Below are positions 24,170 to 33,070 of a DNA stretch of 64,000 bases, piece by piece; the stretch's first letter is position 1; each line of letters begins with the position of its first letter. A model generated the notes under the pieces. That model made no database searches. It worked only from the letters and a program-made list of their open reading frames with translations, and had not been told where the DNA came from. Where the stretch lies: NCBI RefSeq assembly GCF_019012925.1, contig NZ_JAGIRL010000021.1:62001-126000 (forward strand). Reading direction: 5' to 3'. This stretch comes from Fusobacterium sp. (GTDB lineage Bacteria > Fusobacteriota > Fusobacteriia > Fusobacteriales > Fusobacteriaceae). The position numbers were made by a program, and so were the translations under genes.

Positions 24170-25498
24170 TTATTCAGTAATTGTAACTCTTTCACTCACA
24201 ATTACTTTTACTTTCTGTATCCTCTTATCCTTCATTGATAGGACTTTTAAAATTACATTTTCATACTCTAAAACTATCTTCTCCTTATCATTTGGAATAC
24301 GTTCTAGCTCTCCTATTATAAATCCAGATAAGGTATCATAATTATCTGAATATAGTTTAGTTCCCAATTGATAATTTAGAGTATCTAGGGAAAATAATCC
24401 ATCAACCACATAAATATTTTCATTTATCTTTTTCATTTTTGGATCATGATTTTCATGCTCATCTTCTATTGTTCCTACTATCTCTTCTATTAAATCTTCT
24501 ATTGTAACAATTCCAGAAAATCCACCATATTCATCTATCAATATTGATATAAATGTTTTTGAATCTCTCATCTCTTTAAATAGTACATCTATCTTCTTAG
24601 TTTCAGGTATAAAGTATGGAACTCTCAATATAGAACGGATATCCACATTTTCAAAACCTTTTTTTCTAGCTTCTAATATAAAATCTTTAATAAATAACAC
24701 GCCTATTATATTATCCACTTCATCTTTATAGACAGGAATTCTTGAGTATTTTTTTGATAATAACTCATCTAAGTACTCCTCTAATGGTAGCTCTATATCT
24801 ATCATATAAGTATCTGTCCTCGGGGTCATAACCTCTCTAGCACATTTATCATCAAATGATAAAACAGAGGTTATCATATCTTTTTCCGTCTTGTTAAACA
24901 CTCCATGAATCTGTCCCACTTCCAATAGAGATTTTATCTCCTCTTCTGAGATCTTTTCCTCAATATTATCCAACTTATATCCCAATAGCGTTAAAATAAC
25001 ATTTGTTGAAACAGATAGTAATTTTATAAATGGGTATGCCACCTTAGCAATGAGATATATTGGTTTTATAGCAAACATACTTATTGCTTCAGCCCTATGC
25101 AATGCTATTCTCTTAGGAACTAACTCTCCAAATACCAAAGTAAAATACGATAAAACAATTGTTACAATCACAATAGATATCTCTTTGGTGTACGCTGAAT
25201 TCAAAAACTCTAATCTCCTACTTAAAACCTCTGCAAATCCTGTTGCTGCTGAAGCACTTGCAAAGAATCCTGAAAGTGTTATTGCCACTTGAATTGTAGA
25301 TAAAAAATTTGTTGGTTCCTCTAAAATTTTCTGTATGAGTTTAGCTTTCTTATCGCCCTCCTCAGCCAAAAGATTTATCTTATTCTTGTTGATTGAAACC
25401 ATTGCTATCTCTGTACAAGCAAAGAAAGCATTTGTCATAGTTAAAAAAACTAAAAATAAAAGATTTAAAAAAACATTAAACTGGGGACCCGTGTCCAT
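24170..25498 (-). CDS. CNNM/CorC-type membrane protein with CBS pair (HlyC/CorC family)
   Basis: 442 aa. An N-terminal DUF21 transmembrane domain (about residues 1-190; FFACTEIAMVSINKNKI and the following FLSTIQVAITL are characteristic), a CBS pair (about 205-340; VMTPRTDTYMIDIE, SRIPVYKDEVDNIIGVLFIKD, FISILIDEYGGFSGIVTIEDLIEEIVG) and a C-terminal CorC_HlyC domain (GLFSLDTLNYQLG). Family members act in Mg2+ or other divalent-cation efflux; the old name hemolysin is misleading. It lies 34 nt after opuCA and may be cotranscribed with it. Confidence 0.9.
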   Translation of the reverse strand: MDTGPQFNVFLNLLFLVFLTMTNAFFACTEIAMVSINKNKINLLAEEGDKKAKLIQKILEEPTNFLSTIQVAITLSGFFASASAATGFAEVLSRRLEFLNSAYTKEISIVIVTIVLSYFTLVFGELVPKRIALHRAEAISMFAIKPIYLIAKVAYPFIKLLSVSTNVILTLLGYKLDNIEEKISEEEIKSLLEVGQIHGVFNKTEKDMITSVLSFDDKCAREVMTPRTDTYMIDIELPLEEYLDELLSKKYSRIPVYKDEVDNIIGVLFIKDFILEARKKGFENVDIRSILRVPYFIPETKKIDVLFKEMRDSKTFISILIDEYGGFSGIVTIEDLIEEIVGTIEDEHENHDPKMKKINENIYVVDGLFSLDTLNYQLGTKLYSDNYDTLSGFIIGELERIPNDKEKIVLEYENVILKVLSMKDKRIQKVKVIVSERVTITE

Positions 25499-25531
25499 TT
25501 TTAAAATTCCTCCTTAAATATAAATATATTT

Positions 25532-26653
25532 TTAATTAACTGTTATGTCAAACTGTTGACTTAACGTAGTTACTAAACTTGTTTTAGTGATAATTCCCCT
25601 AAGTATTCCATTTTCATCTACTACTGGTAAACTTGAGAGTTTATTTTCATTGACCTCTTTTAAAACATCTACTATTGAATTATCTGGACTTGTTGTAAAT
25701 GCTGGTATCTCTAAAATCTCTTTTACAGGTTTATAGTGTTCTTTCTCTTGCTGAATTAATTTTCCTGTTATTATTCCTTCAAATTTTCCCTTTCTATCCA
25801 CAACTAATAGAGAATCTACTCTCTCATGTCTCATCTTTCTCAGACATTTGAATAGGGTCATCTCAGCTGAGCAAGTTATTGGATTATCCAGCATTATATC
25901 CTTAACTTTTATATATTCTGGTGATGACCAAATTCTATTCTTTCCTACAAAATTACTTACAAATTCATTTTCAGGTGATTTTAATATAGTTTCTGGATCA
26001 TCATACTGAATGATCTTTCCTGTTCCCATAATACAAATTTTATCAGCTATCTTTACTGCCTCATCCATATCATGACTGACAAAGATAATTGTCTTTTTAT
26101 ACTGAGTCTGTATATTTATTAACTCATCTTGCAGCTGTGATCTAGTGATTGGATCTAAAGCTGAAAATGGTTCATCCATCAGTATTATATCTGGATTTGT
26201 CATCAATGCTCTTGCTATTCCAACTCTCTGTTGCTGACCACCACTTAACTGTTTAGGATACCTATCTGAAAATTTTTCATAGGAAAGTCCCACCATCTCC
26301 ATCAACTCTCTCACTCTATCTCTTCTTTGAGCTTCAGGTACTTTTTCTAATTTAGCTACCAACTCTATATTCTCTTTTATTGTCATATGTGGAAATAATC
26401 CTGTTTGCTGTATAACATATCCTATCCCTCTTCTCAAATCTATTATATTCTTCTCTCCAATATCCTCTCCATTGATCAATATCTTTCCACTTGTTGGTTT
26501 TATCAAACCATTTATCATCTTTAGAGTTGTAGTTTTCCCACAACCTGAAGGACCTACAAAGACTGTAATACTTCTATCTTCAATCTTCAAATTTATATCG
26601 TGTAAAACTATATTGTTTTTAAATATCTTATTAACTCCTATAAATTCAATCAT
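25532..26653 (-). CDS. opuCA: Osmolyte (glycine betaine/choline-type) ABC transporter ATPase with CBS domains
   Basis: 373 aa. Residues about 1-235 are the ABC ATPase with Walker A GPSGCGKTT, signature LSGGQQQRVGIARAL, Walker B ILMDEPFSALD and the H-loop VSHDMDEA. About 250-373 are two CBS domains (VDSLLVVDRKGKFEGIITG and SSLPVVDENGILRGIITK). This is the OpuCA/OpuAA/ProV layout, in which CBS domains sense ionic strength or, in OpuCA of Firmicutes, bind c-di-AMP. I start at the ATG at 26653 (AAGGTGA 5 nt upstream) rather than a GTG at 26662. It follows the permease-binding-protein fusion by 20 nt. Confidence 0.93.
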   Translation of the reverse strand: MIEFIGVNKIFKNNIVLHDINLKIEDRSITVFVGPSGCGKTTTLKMINGLIKPTSGKILINGEDIGEKNIIDLRRGIGYVIQQTGLFPHMTIKENIELVAKLEKVPEAQRRDRVRELMEMVGLSYEKFSDRYPKQLSGGQQQRVGIARALMTNPDIILMDEPFSALDPITRSQLQDELINIQTQYKKTIIFVSHDMDEAVKIADKICIMGTGKIIQYDDPETILKSPENEFVSNFVGKNRIWSSPEYIKVKDIMLDNPITCSAEMTLFKCLRKMRHERVDSLLVVDRKGKFEGIITGKLIQQEKEHYKPVKEILEIPAFTTSPDNSIVDVLKEVNENKLSSLPVVDENGILRGIITKTSLVTTLSQQFDITVN

Positions 26654-26673
26654 ATTACTCACCTTTATCTTCT

Positions 26674-28254
26674 CTATTTTGAAATTAACCCTTTTTCAAT
26701 TAAAAATTGATGTGCTACCTCTTGAGGATCTTTTTTGTATGTATCCACTTGATTATTCAACTCTCTCATCACATCATCACTTAAAAGCTCTATAAGAGAG
26801 TCTGTTATACTAATTAGCTCTGGATATCTTTCCACTAAGTCCTTTCTCATCAATGGAGCTGCATGATATGGCAGAAAAAACTCCTTGTCATCTTCTAATA
26901 CAACTAAATCATATGTTTTTATTAATCCATCAGTTGCAAAAGCATCTATTATATCACTCTCACCATTAGCAATTGCTTGATAACGTAATGCACCATCAAT
27001 AGAGAGGGAATCTTTAAATCTTAATCCTGGATAAGCATTCAATAATCCTGGAAGTCCATCATGTCTATTGGTAAATTCAAATGTTGATGATATTATTAGA
27101 TTAGGTGCAACACTCTTTAAATCACTTATATTTTTTAACTTATATTTTTCAGCTGTTTCTCTTCTCACTGCTAATCTATAAGTATTATTAGCCCTCATCT
27201 CCTTACCAACTATCACATCATACTTTTCCTCTATCTCTCTTTTAGATGTTGAGTATACCTCTGAAGATTTTATATCTCTTGAGACAGGATTGTGTTTTAA
27301 CATATCTGCAAACATTGTTCCTGTATACTCCATATACACATCTACTTCTCCTGAATTAAGTGCTCCAAATATTACCTGTGTTCCACCTAATGCAAATTTT
27401 CTATTAACTTTTATATCTGTCTTGCTCTCTATAAGATCTGCTAGTAAACTATTTAAAATAATCTGTTCTGTATAATCCTTACTTGCTACAGTCACTACTT
27501 TTTCTCTCTTATGGTTAAATTTAGCCATTAAACTTTTTCCAATAATGAATGTACTTAGTAGAAGTGTCAATCCTATAATAATTTTTTGAAAAACTGTTAC
27601 TCTCTTTCTATCGTTATCACTATTTGATATTCCCTTTGGAACAACTACCTTCTCTACAGCTGCTGCTGTCCAATCTATAAAAAGAGCCAAAAGACAAGCT
27701 GGAATCGCTCCTGCCAAAATTTGATTGGTATTAGCTGTTCTGATACCTGAAAAAACTAAAAATCCTAATCCTCCTGCTCCTACAAAGGCAGCAATTGTCA
27801 TCAGTCCAACAGCTGTAACAGCAGAGATTCTAATACCTGCCATTATTACTGGAAGAGCCATTGGTATTTGGATCTTATATAAGATCTGAAACTTGGTTAG
27901 CCCCATTCCCTCTGCAGCTTCTATCATCTGTGGATTAATCCCCTCAATACTAGTATAGGTATTTTTTATTATGGGTAGTAATGAATATAATACAACCATA
28001 AATACAGAGGGTAACAATCCTATCCCTAAGAAGGGTATTAAAAATCCTAACAATGCCATACTTGGAACTGCTTGAACTGTATTAGCAATTCCCATAACAC
28101 TTTTATTCAAACTTTTAAAATGGCTAATTAAAATTCCCAATGGAACTCCTATCACTATGGCTAACAACACTGATATAAGTGTTAAATTTATATGCTCTAT
28201 CAACAGTGATAATATCTGCTCCTGTTCTTGAACAACATATGTGAAAAAATTCAT
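26674..28254 (-). CDS. Osmolyte ABC transporter permease fused to substrate-binding domain
   Basis: 526 aa. Residues about 1-220 are a binding-protein-dependent permease with about five to six helices and the EAA-type loop EAAEGMGLTKFQILYKIQIPMALPVIMAG. After another helix (about 240-255), the C-terminal about 275 residues form an OpuAC/ProX-like binding domain: VTVASKDYTEQIILNSLLADLI, FGALNSGEVDVYMEYTGTMFAD and ANGESDIIDAFATDG. The domain is therefore tethered to the outer face of the inner membrane. The start is the ATG at 28254, about 6-7 nt after GGGGGG; a frame from 28329 runs into the terminator hairpin and is wrong. Behind a c-di-AMP riboswitch. Confidence 0.92.
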   Translation of the reverse strand: MNFFTYVVQEQEQILSLLIEHINLTLISVLLAIVIGVPLGILISHFKSLNKSVMGIANTVQAVPSMALLGFLIPFLGIGLLPSVFMVVLYSLLPIIKNTYTSIEGINPQMIEAAEGMGLTKFQILYKIQIPMALPVIMAGIRISAVTAVGLMTIAAFVGAGGLGFLVFSGIRTANTNQILAGAIPACLLALFIDWTAAAVEKVVVPKGISNSDNDRKRVTVFQKIIIGLTLLLSTFIIGKSLMAKFNHKREKVVTVASKDYTEQIILNSLLADLIESKTDIKVNRKFALGGTQVIFGALNSGEVDVYMEYTGTMFADMLKHNPVSRDIKSSEVYSTSKREIEEKYDVIVGKEMRANNTYRLAVRRETAEKYKLKNISDLKSVAPNLIISSTFEFTNRHDGLPGLLNAYPGLRFKDSLSIDGALRYQAIANGESDIIDAFATDGLIKTYDLVVLEDDKEFFLPYHAAPLMRKDLVERYPELISITDSLIELLSDDVMRELNNQVDTYKKDPQEVAHQFLIEKGLISK

Positions 28255-28278
28255 AGTCATCCCCCCTAAAAAATTGTA

Positions 28279-28310
28279 CAAAAAAACACTATGAGTAGAG
28301 TCATAGTGTT
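28279..28310 (-). terminator. Riboswitch expression-platform terminator
   Basis: Minus-strand AACACTATGA/TCATAGTGTT 10-bp stem with CTCTAC loop and six T, lying between the ydaO aptamer and the transporter start. This placement fits transcription attenuation of the transporter operon. Confidence 0.85.
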
Positions 28311-28354
28311 TATATTTAAAAAATTGCAATATAAAAAGCCCTTAACTCTTTTCA

Positions 28355-28465
28355 ACGCTGACGAGGTTAGCTGACGGACTCGGACTGAAAAGTATCCTAT
28401 TCCCTAAGGAAATTCGCCCCAAAAGGTGGGTCCCCCGCTTTGTTTTTTCAAAACAAATTAAGCAT
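28355..28465 (-). promoter_or_regulatory. ydaO-yuaA (c-di-AMP) riboswitch aptamer
   Basis: The minus-strand RNA begins ATGCTTAAT and contains GCGGGGGACCC, GGGGCGAAT and the strongly conserved 3' block CCGTCAGCTAACCTCG, closing with AGCGT that pairs with ATGCT. These are the invariant parts of the ydaO/yuaA class, which binds cyclic di-AMP. It sits between a good promoter (28482-28510) and a terminator (28279-28310) ahead of an osmolyte importer, matching the known off-switch logic for potassium and osmolyte uptake genes. Confidence 0.92.
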
Positions 28466-28481
28466 ATTAGATTATGTTTGA

Positions 28482-28510
28482 ATTATACATTATTTTTCTT
28501 AAAGAGTCAA
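28482..28510 (-). promoter_or_regulatory. Promoter of the c-di-AMP riboswitch/transporter operon
   Basis: Minus strand TTGACT (28510-28505), 17-bp spacer, TATAAT (28487-28482), about 17 nt before the aptamer. Confidence 0.8.
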
Positions 28511-28511
28511 A

Positions 28512-29342
28512 CTATTTTTTATATTTCTTATTCAATGCCCTCAATATAGCATATGTTTCTAAATCCATATTTCCAGTCATATTTTTAGGGTTAAAGTGAG
28601 CTTGAAAATTATATACTACCCTTCTACTCTCTTCGTCCCATTCATCATTATAATTTATTTTATAACCATATTTTCTAAATTCCTCTTTTATTTTCTCAAC
28701 AGGAGTTACTTGATATAATTTTTCATTCATAAAAAATCTTTTATCTTTTTCGTCGTACCAAGCACCTATTCCGTACTCTCTATAAAGCAATTCCCAAGGA
28801 AACTTTGGACCTGGATCAATCTTTCTTGTAGGAGCTATGTCCGAATGTCCTACAATGTCATATGGTTTTATCTTATACTCAGCTATTAGTTTTTGAAGTA
28901 AGTTTGCTAATTTCTTTATCTGCCCCTCTTGAAAGTATATATATTCCTCTCTTGGTATAAAAAAACCATACTTTTTCTCTCTCTCATTATATTTTCTTAC
29001 CCCTTTATTACTTATCTCTATCCCTATGGATGTATCATTTAAATTGCTTCGTCCATTGAATTCACTCACACCTGCGTGCCAAGCTCTTTTCTCCAATGGA
29101 ACTATATTATATATAGGTTCTTCATCTTTAGTGGAAATAAAGTAGTGTGAACTAACATTCCCTTGAGTCAATCCTCTCAAACCCACTTCATCTGTTGTTG
29201 CTGTATAGTGTAATACTATAAATTTTACTCTTTCATTCATTCCCCTAGATAAATACTTTTTACTATTAACAGTATAATTAATTCTAGAACATGACAAAGA
29301 TAAAACTATAGTTAGAGTTAAAATAATTATTTTTTTTACCAT
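28512..29342 (-). CDS. Lipoprotein N-acetylmuramoyl-L-alanine amidase (AmiD/Amidase_2 type)
   Basis: 276 aa. The signal sequence ends in a lipobox (LSLSC, Cys about residue 18), so it is probably anchored in a membrane facing the periplasm. The Amidase_2 zinc ligands are visible: FIVLHYTAT (His), RAWHAGVS and VGHSDIAPTRKIDPGPKFPW (His/Asp). A C-terminal peptidoglycan-binding-like helical part (about 205-276, NYNDEWDEESRRVVYNFQAHF) matches the AmiD layout. It cleaves the amide bond between MurNAc and the stem peptide, with a role in murein turnover. SD TTAGGAGATAAAAA. Confidence 0.9.
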   Translation of the reverse strand: MVKKIIILTLTIVLSLSCSRINYTVNSKKYLSRGMNERVKFIVLHYTATTDEVGLRGLTQGNVSSHYFISTKDEEPIYNIVPLEKRAWHAGVSEFNGRSNLNDTSIGIEISNKGVRKYNEREKKYGFFIPREEYIYFQEGQIKKLANLLQKLIAEYKIKPYDIVGHSDIAPTRKIDPGPKFPWELLYREYGIGAWYDEKDKRFFMNEKLYQVTPVEKIKEEFRKYGYKINYNDEWDEESRRVVYNFQAHFNPKNMTGNMDLETYAILRALNKKYKK

Positions 29343-29487
29343 TTTTTATCTCCTAAAAGTATTTTTTCTAGTATATTTTACAATATTTTAAAAAAAATAG
29401 CAAAAATTTATAAAAAATTATTGTAAATGTTTGGATTTTGTGATATAACATAGAAACTTGCGTATTTATAAATTTTAGGAGGATAAA

Positions 29488-29763
29488 ATGACAAAAAAAG
29501 ATTTTACAAAAGTTTTATTTGAAAAAGGAATATTTGCTTCTAAAGCTGAAGCTGAAAGAAAATTTGACTCTATCCTTGAAGTTCTTGAAGAAAGCTTAAA
29601 AGCTGGAGAAGAAATCAACTTTATTGGTTGGGGAAAATTTGAAGTTGTAGAGAAAGCTGAAAGAGTTGGAAGAAACCCTAAAACAGGTGAAGAAATCGTA
29701 ATTCCTGCTAAAAAGACTGTTAAATTCAAAGCTGGAAAAAACTTAGTTGAAAAAATGAACTAA
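29488..29763 (+). CDS. HU-family DNA-binding protein
   Basis: 91-aa nucleoid protein that bends DNA as a dimer. MTKKDFTKVLFEKGIFASKAEAERKFDSILEVLEE forms the helical base. INFIGWGKFEVVEKAERVGRNPKTGEEIVIPAKKTVKFKAGK contains the DNA-embracing arm with the conserved RNPKTG and the intercalating Pro. Full length. SD TTAGGAGGATAAA. Monocistronic, ended by a terminator 8 nt after the stop. Confidence 0.95.
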   Translation: MTKKDFTKVLFEKGIFASKAEAERKFDSILEVLEESLKAGEEINFIGWGKFEVVEKAERVGRNPKTGEEIVIPAKKTVKFKAGKNLVEKMN

Positions 29764-29770
29764 TTACATA

Positions 29771-29795
29771 AAGGAGCCATTCAGCTCCTTTTTTT
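29771..29795 (+). terminator. Terminator of the HU gene
   Basis: AAGGAGC/GCTCCTT stem, 6-nt loop, seven T. Confidence 0.85.
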
Positions 29796-29814
29796 AATTA
29801 TTCATTCTCTAATA

Positions 29815-30096
29815 CTATTTGTTGTTTAAACTTTCAATCAATCCACCTTTAAAGCCTATTAAAAATTCTAAAATAGCAAAATAACCATAAAAAATCCCAA
29901 AACAAATTGCTGATGAAAAACCAAAATTTATTAAATCTTTTTTTTCTACTGTTCCTTTTATTAAAGATACTATAATTAAGCCAAAAATAAATAGATATCC
30001 TAAAATACAAATAAACCCTAAAAATAATTTAAAAATATTCATCAAAATTATTAATAGGCTAGTTATTGCTATTAGTAAATACACAAATATTTTCAT
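29815..30096 (-). CDS. Small polytopic membrane protein, unknown
   Basis: 93 aa with three hydrophobic helices: about residues 3-45 as one long or two short helices with GF.CILGYLFIFGLII, then about 62-82 (SSAICFGIFYGYFAILEFLIG), joined by a charged KGTVEKKDLINFG loop. No recognised family or catalytic residue. SD GGGGAAAG lies before the ATG. It stands alone between HU and fba, both separated by terminators. Coding status is supported by frame, SD and membrane topology only. Confidence 0.6.
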   Translation of the reverse strand: MKIFVYLLIAITSLLIILMNIFKLFLGFICILGYLFIFGLIIVSLIKGTVEKKDLINFGFSSAICFGIFYGYFAILEFLIGFKGGLIESLNNK

Positions 30097-30215
30097 ACTA
30101 CTTTCCCCCTATTTTTCATTCAATACTTTTTCCAATATAACTATATATTTGTTAATAAGAATATACCAAATTTTAAGAAAAAATCAAGAGGTATTTCAAT
30201 AATTTCTCTAAATAT

Positions 30216-30243
30216 ATAAAAAGAGCAGATTTCTCTGCTCTTT
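30216..30243 (-). terminator. Terminator of fba
   Basis: Minus-strand AAAGAGCAG/CTGCTCTTT 9-bp stem with GAAAT-type loop and a T run, 4 nt after the stop. Confidence 0.85.
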
Positions 30244-30247
30244 AAGA

Positions 30248-31228
30248 CTATTTAGTTCCTTTTTTATAAGCTCCTTCAGATCCGAAAACATCAACAATTT
30301 TAGTTTTGTAGTAAGCTTTCATCTCATCTTTAGCTGCTCCTAAGTATTTTCTAGGGTCAAACTCTTTTGGATTAGTTCCTAATACTCTTCTAATAGCTGC
30401 TGTGAAAGCTAATCTTCCGTCAGTATCTACATTTATTTTAGCTACTGCTGATTTAGATGCTTTTCTTAATTGAATATCTGGTATTCCGATAGCATCTTTA
30501 ACTTCTCCACCAAACTCTTTTATCATAGAAGTATATTGTTGAGGAACTGCAGATGATCCGTGTAAAACAATTGGGAATCCTGGTATTCTTCTTTCGATCT
30601 CTTCTAATATATCAAGTCTTAATTTAGGGTCTTCTCCTGGTTTGAATTTGTGAGCTCCGTGAGAAGTTCCGATAGCTATTGCTAATGAATCTACTCCTGT
30701 TTTTGTTACGAACTCTTCAACTTCATCTGGGTTTGTATAAGTGTGTGATTCAGCTTTAACATCATCTTCTATTCCTGCAAGTACTCCTAATTCAGCCTCT
30801 ACAGTAACATCTTTTGAGTGAGCATACTCCACAACTTCTTTTGAAACTTCTATATTTTTAGCAAAATCATAGTGTGACCCGTCGATCATTACTGATGAGA
30901 ATCCTGCTTCGATACAAGTTTTTACAGTTGCTAAGTCTGGACCATGGTCTAGGTGTAAAGCTACTGGTATATCTGATCCCATATTTCTAGCTCTATCTAC
31001 AGCTGCTTTAGCTAATAAAGGTGCTACATCTGCTCCCATATATCCTAAAGCTCCTTTTGAACATTGTAGAATTACTGGTGATCCCATCTCAGCACAAGCT
31101 TCAACTATAGCTAATGCCATCTCCATATTATTAAAGTTAAAAGCTGGTACTGAATATCCTTCTTTATTTGCTTTTGCAAACATCTCTTTTGTGTTTGAAA
31201 GACCTAATTCTTTATAATTGTATCCCAT
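30248..31228 (-). CDS. fba: Class II fructose-1,6-bisphosphate aldolase
   Basis: Zn-dependent glycolytic aldolase: FBP to DHAP and glyceraldehyde-3-phosphate. 326 aa. PAFNFNNMEMALAIVEAC, the catalytic/zinc block ALHLDHGPDLATVKTCIEAGFSSVMIDGSH, EAELGVLAGIEDD and the phosphate-binding VLHGSSAVPQ identify class IIA/B. Codon use is less biased to AT than its neighbours, as expected for high expression. It has its own promoter candidate at 31259-31287 and its own terminator, although it follows the serS/ecfT-like genes on the same strand. Confidence 0.96.
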   Translation of the reverse strand: MGYNYKELGLSNTKEMFAKANKEGYSVPAFNFNNMEMALAIVEACAEMGSPVILQCSKGALGYMGADVAPLLAKAAVDRARNMGSDIPVALHLDHGPDLATVKTCIEAGFSSVMIDGSHYDFAKNIEVSKEVVEYAHSKDVTVEAELGVLAGIEDDVKAESHTYTNPDEVEEFVTKTGVDSLAIAIGTSHGAHKFKPGEDPKLRLDILEEIERRIPGFPIVLHGSSAVPQQYTSMIKEFGGEVKDAIGIPDIQLRKASKSAVAKINVDTDGRLAFTAAIRRVLGTNPKEFDPRKYLGAAKDEMKAYYKTKIVDVFGSEGAYKKGTK

Positions 31229-31258
31229 TTTTTCCCTCCTGAAAAATTATATATATTA

Positions 31259-31287
31259 ATTTTAACAAAAATTAATAATAAAATCAA
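31259..31287 (-). promoter_or_regulatory. Candidate promoter of fba
   Basis: Minus strand TTGATT (31287-31282), 17-bp spacer, TAAAAT (31264-31259), about 30 nt before the start codon. Confidence 0.5.
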
Positions 31288-31315
31288 TTAGAGAATTTTC
31301 TATTTTTTATTTAGA

Positions 31316-31786
31316 TTAATTTTTTACTTTTATTTGTTTCAAAATGTATCTAAAAAAACTCTTAATTCTCATTCTTTTCTTTATCATCATCATTGCTTCT
31401 GGAACTAACTCAATAACTGTCTCAATAGTATCCTGATACTTTAAAAATCTACCCTCTAATAATCTTTGAGTAGAAACTATCCAAGAGAGAAGAAGTAGAT
31501 TAAAAATCCTTAAAAGATTTAACAAGAAATTTATAACTCCCTCTTTTGTTAGATAAAAATTATAAAACTTGGCAATTACCTCTCCCTCTTGTGTATAAAA
31601 TATCTGAAATAAGCAAGTTATAAAATAGAAGAAAAACAAAAATTTTACTCTTTTTATATGCTTTATTAAATCCTTATTATACTTTAGATTTAGTATGAAC
31701 AAGACAACTGTTGATATTCCAATATAGTATAGATTGCTGTAAAATATGTTAACTAGTAGTAGTATGAACAGACTACTTTTTAACAA
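31316..31786 (-). CDS. Membrane protein, possibly EcfT/CbiQ-like
   Basis: 156 aa. Three to four hydrophobic segments in the first 105 residues, then an amphipathic charged C-terminus ([36 protein letters not shown]). The stretch [26 protein letters not shown] followed by coupling-helix-like sequence resembles the T component of ECF vitamin transporters, but it is shorter than the usual 250 aa and no ECF ATPase or S component is nearby. The start overlaps the serS 3' end by 14 nt. Treat the family call as weak; the ORF itself is probably real. Confidence 0.5.
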   Translation of the reverse strand: MLKSSLFILLLVNIFYSNLYYIGISTVVLFILNLKYNKDLIKHIKRVKFLFFFYFITCLFQIFYTQEGEVIAKFYNFYLTKEGVINFLLNLLRIFNLLLLSWIVSTQRLLEGRFLKYQDTIETVIELVPEAMMMIKKRMRIKSFFRYILKQIKVKN

Positions 31787-33044
31787 TTTCTAATCCTCCC
31801 ATATATGGAACTAATGCTTTTGGTATTAAGAATGATCCATCCTCTTGTTGGTAGTTTTCCATTATAGCTACTAGTGTTCTTCCTACTGCTAATCCTGACC
31901 CATTTAGAGTATGGCAGTACTCACTCTTAGAGCTTCCATTTGGTCTGTATTTAAGTCCCATTCTTCTAGCTTGGAATCCTTCACAGTTAGAACAAGAAGA
32001 GATCTCTCTATATTTTCCTTGAGAAGGTAACCATACTTCTAGGTCATAAGTTTTAGCTGCTCCAAAACCTATATCCCCTGTACATAGTTGGATAACTCTA
32101 TATGGTAACTCAAGTCTTTGTAATACTTCCTCAGCATTATTTACCATTTTTTCTAATTCATCATAAGATGACTCTTGATTTGTTATTTTTACCATCTCAA
32201 CTTTGTTGAATTGGTGTAATCTTATTATTCCTTTTACATCTTTTCCATAAGATCCAGCTTCTCTTCTAAAACAAGGTGAGTATGCTGTATAGTATTTTGG
32301 TAACTCTTTCTCATCTAATATCTCTTTTCTATGGATATTTGTCATAGTGATTTCTGAAGTAGAGATTAAGAACATATCATCAGTTGTTCTATACATATCA
32401 TCTTCAAATTTTGGAAGTTGTCCTGTTCCTTCACAAACCTCTCTTTTTACCATAAATGGAGTTATATGCTCAGTATATCCATGCTCTGTTGTGTGTAGAT
32501 CTAGCATAAAGTTAATTAATGCTCTCTCCAATCTTGCTCCTAATCCTCTGTATAGAACAAATCTAGATCCTGCTAATTTTGCTCCTCTTTCAAAATCAAG
32601 AATACCTAATCCTTCACCTATATCCCAGTGTGCTTTTGGTTCGAATGAAAACTCTTTTGGAGTTCCCCATCTTCTGATTTCAACGTTTGCATCTTCATCT
32701 GCTCCAAATGGAGTGCTTTCATGGTACATATTTGGGATTGTCATTTGAATATAAGTTAATTTCTCCTCAACTTCAGCTAATTTTGCATCTAACTCTTTTA
32801 TTTGAGCAGAAACTTTTCCCATCTCTTCTATTAATGCTGAGGCATCTTGCTTTTCTTTCTTTAATCTAGCTATTTCAGTAGATTCTTGGTTTCTTTTTTG
32901 TTTTAAAGCTTCTACCTCTCCTAATATCTCTCTTCTTTTGTCATCTAGTTGAAAAAACTCATCAAGAGTTAGATTACTATTTCTATTTCTTAACATCTCT
33001 TCAACTTTTTCTCTGTTTTCACGTATGAATTTTAACTCTAACAT
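31773..33044 (-). CDS. serS: Seryl-tRNA synthetase
   Basis: Charges tRNA-Ser (and tRNA-Sec) with serine. 423 aa. The N-terminal antiparallel coiled coil spans about residues 25-105; the class II core follows. Motif 2 is [25 protein letters not shown] and motif 3 is [18 protein letters not shown], with the serine-binding TSEI in [12 protein letters not shown]. The start [14 protein letters not shown] (33044) matches the universal SerS N-terminus and has AGGAG upstream; the open frame from 33062 adds six residues. Full length. Confidence 0.97.
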   Translation of the reverse strand: MLELKFIRENREKVEEMLRNRNSNLTLDEFFQLDDKRREILGEVEALKQKRNQESTEIARLKKEKQDASALIEEMGKVSAQIKELDAKLAEVEEKLTYIQMTIPNMYHESTPFGADEDANVEIRRWGTPKEFSFEPKAHWDIGEGLGILDFERGAKLAGSRFVLYRGLGARLERALINFMLDLHTTEHGYTEHITPFMVKREVCEGTGQLPKFEDDMYRTTDDMFLISTSEITMTNIHRKEILDEKELPKYYTAYSPCFRREAGSYGKDVKGIIRLHQFNKVEMVKITNQESSYDELEKMVNNAEEVLQRLELPYRVIQLCTGDIGFGAAKTYDLEVWLPSQGKYREISSCSNCEGFQARRMGLKYRPNGSSKSEYCHTLNGSGLAVGRTLVAIMENYQQEDGSFLIPKALVPYMGGLEIVKK

Positions 33045-33070
33045 ACTCTTTTCTCCTCTCACAATATATT

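Noticed and set aside
28255-28329. N-terminal extension of the osmolyte permease fusion
   Set aside because: Lies over the riboswitch terminator hairpin; the ATG at 28254 has the ribosome site.
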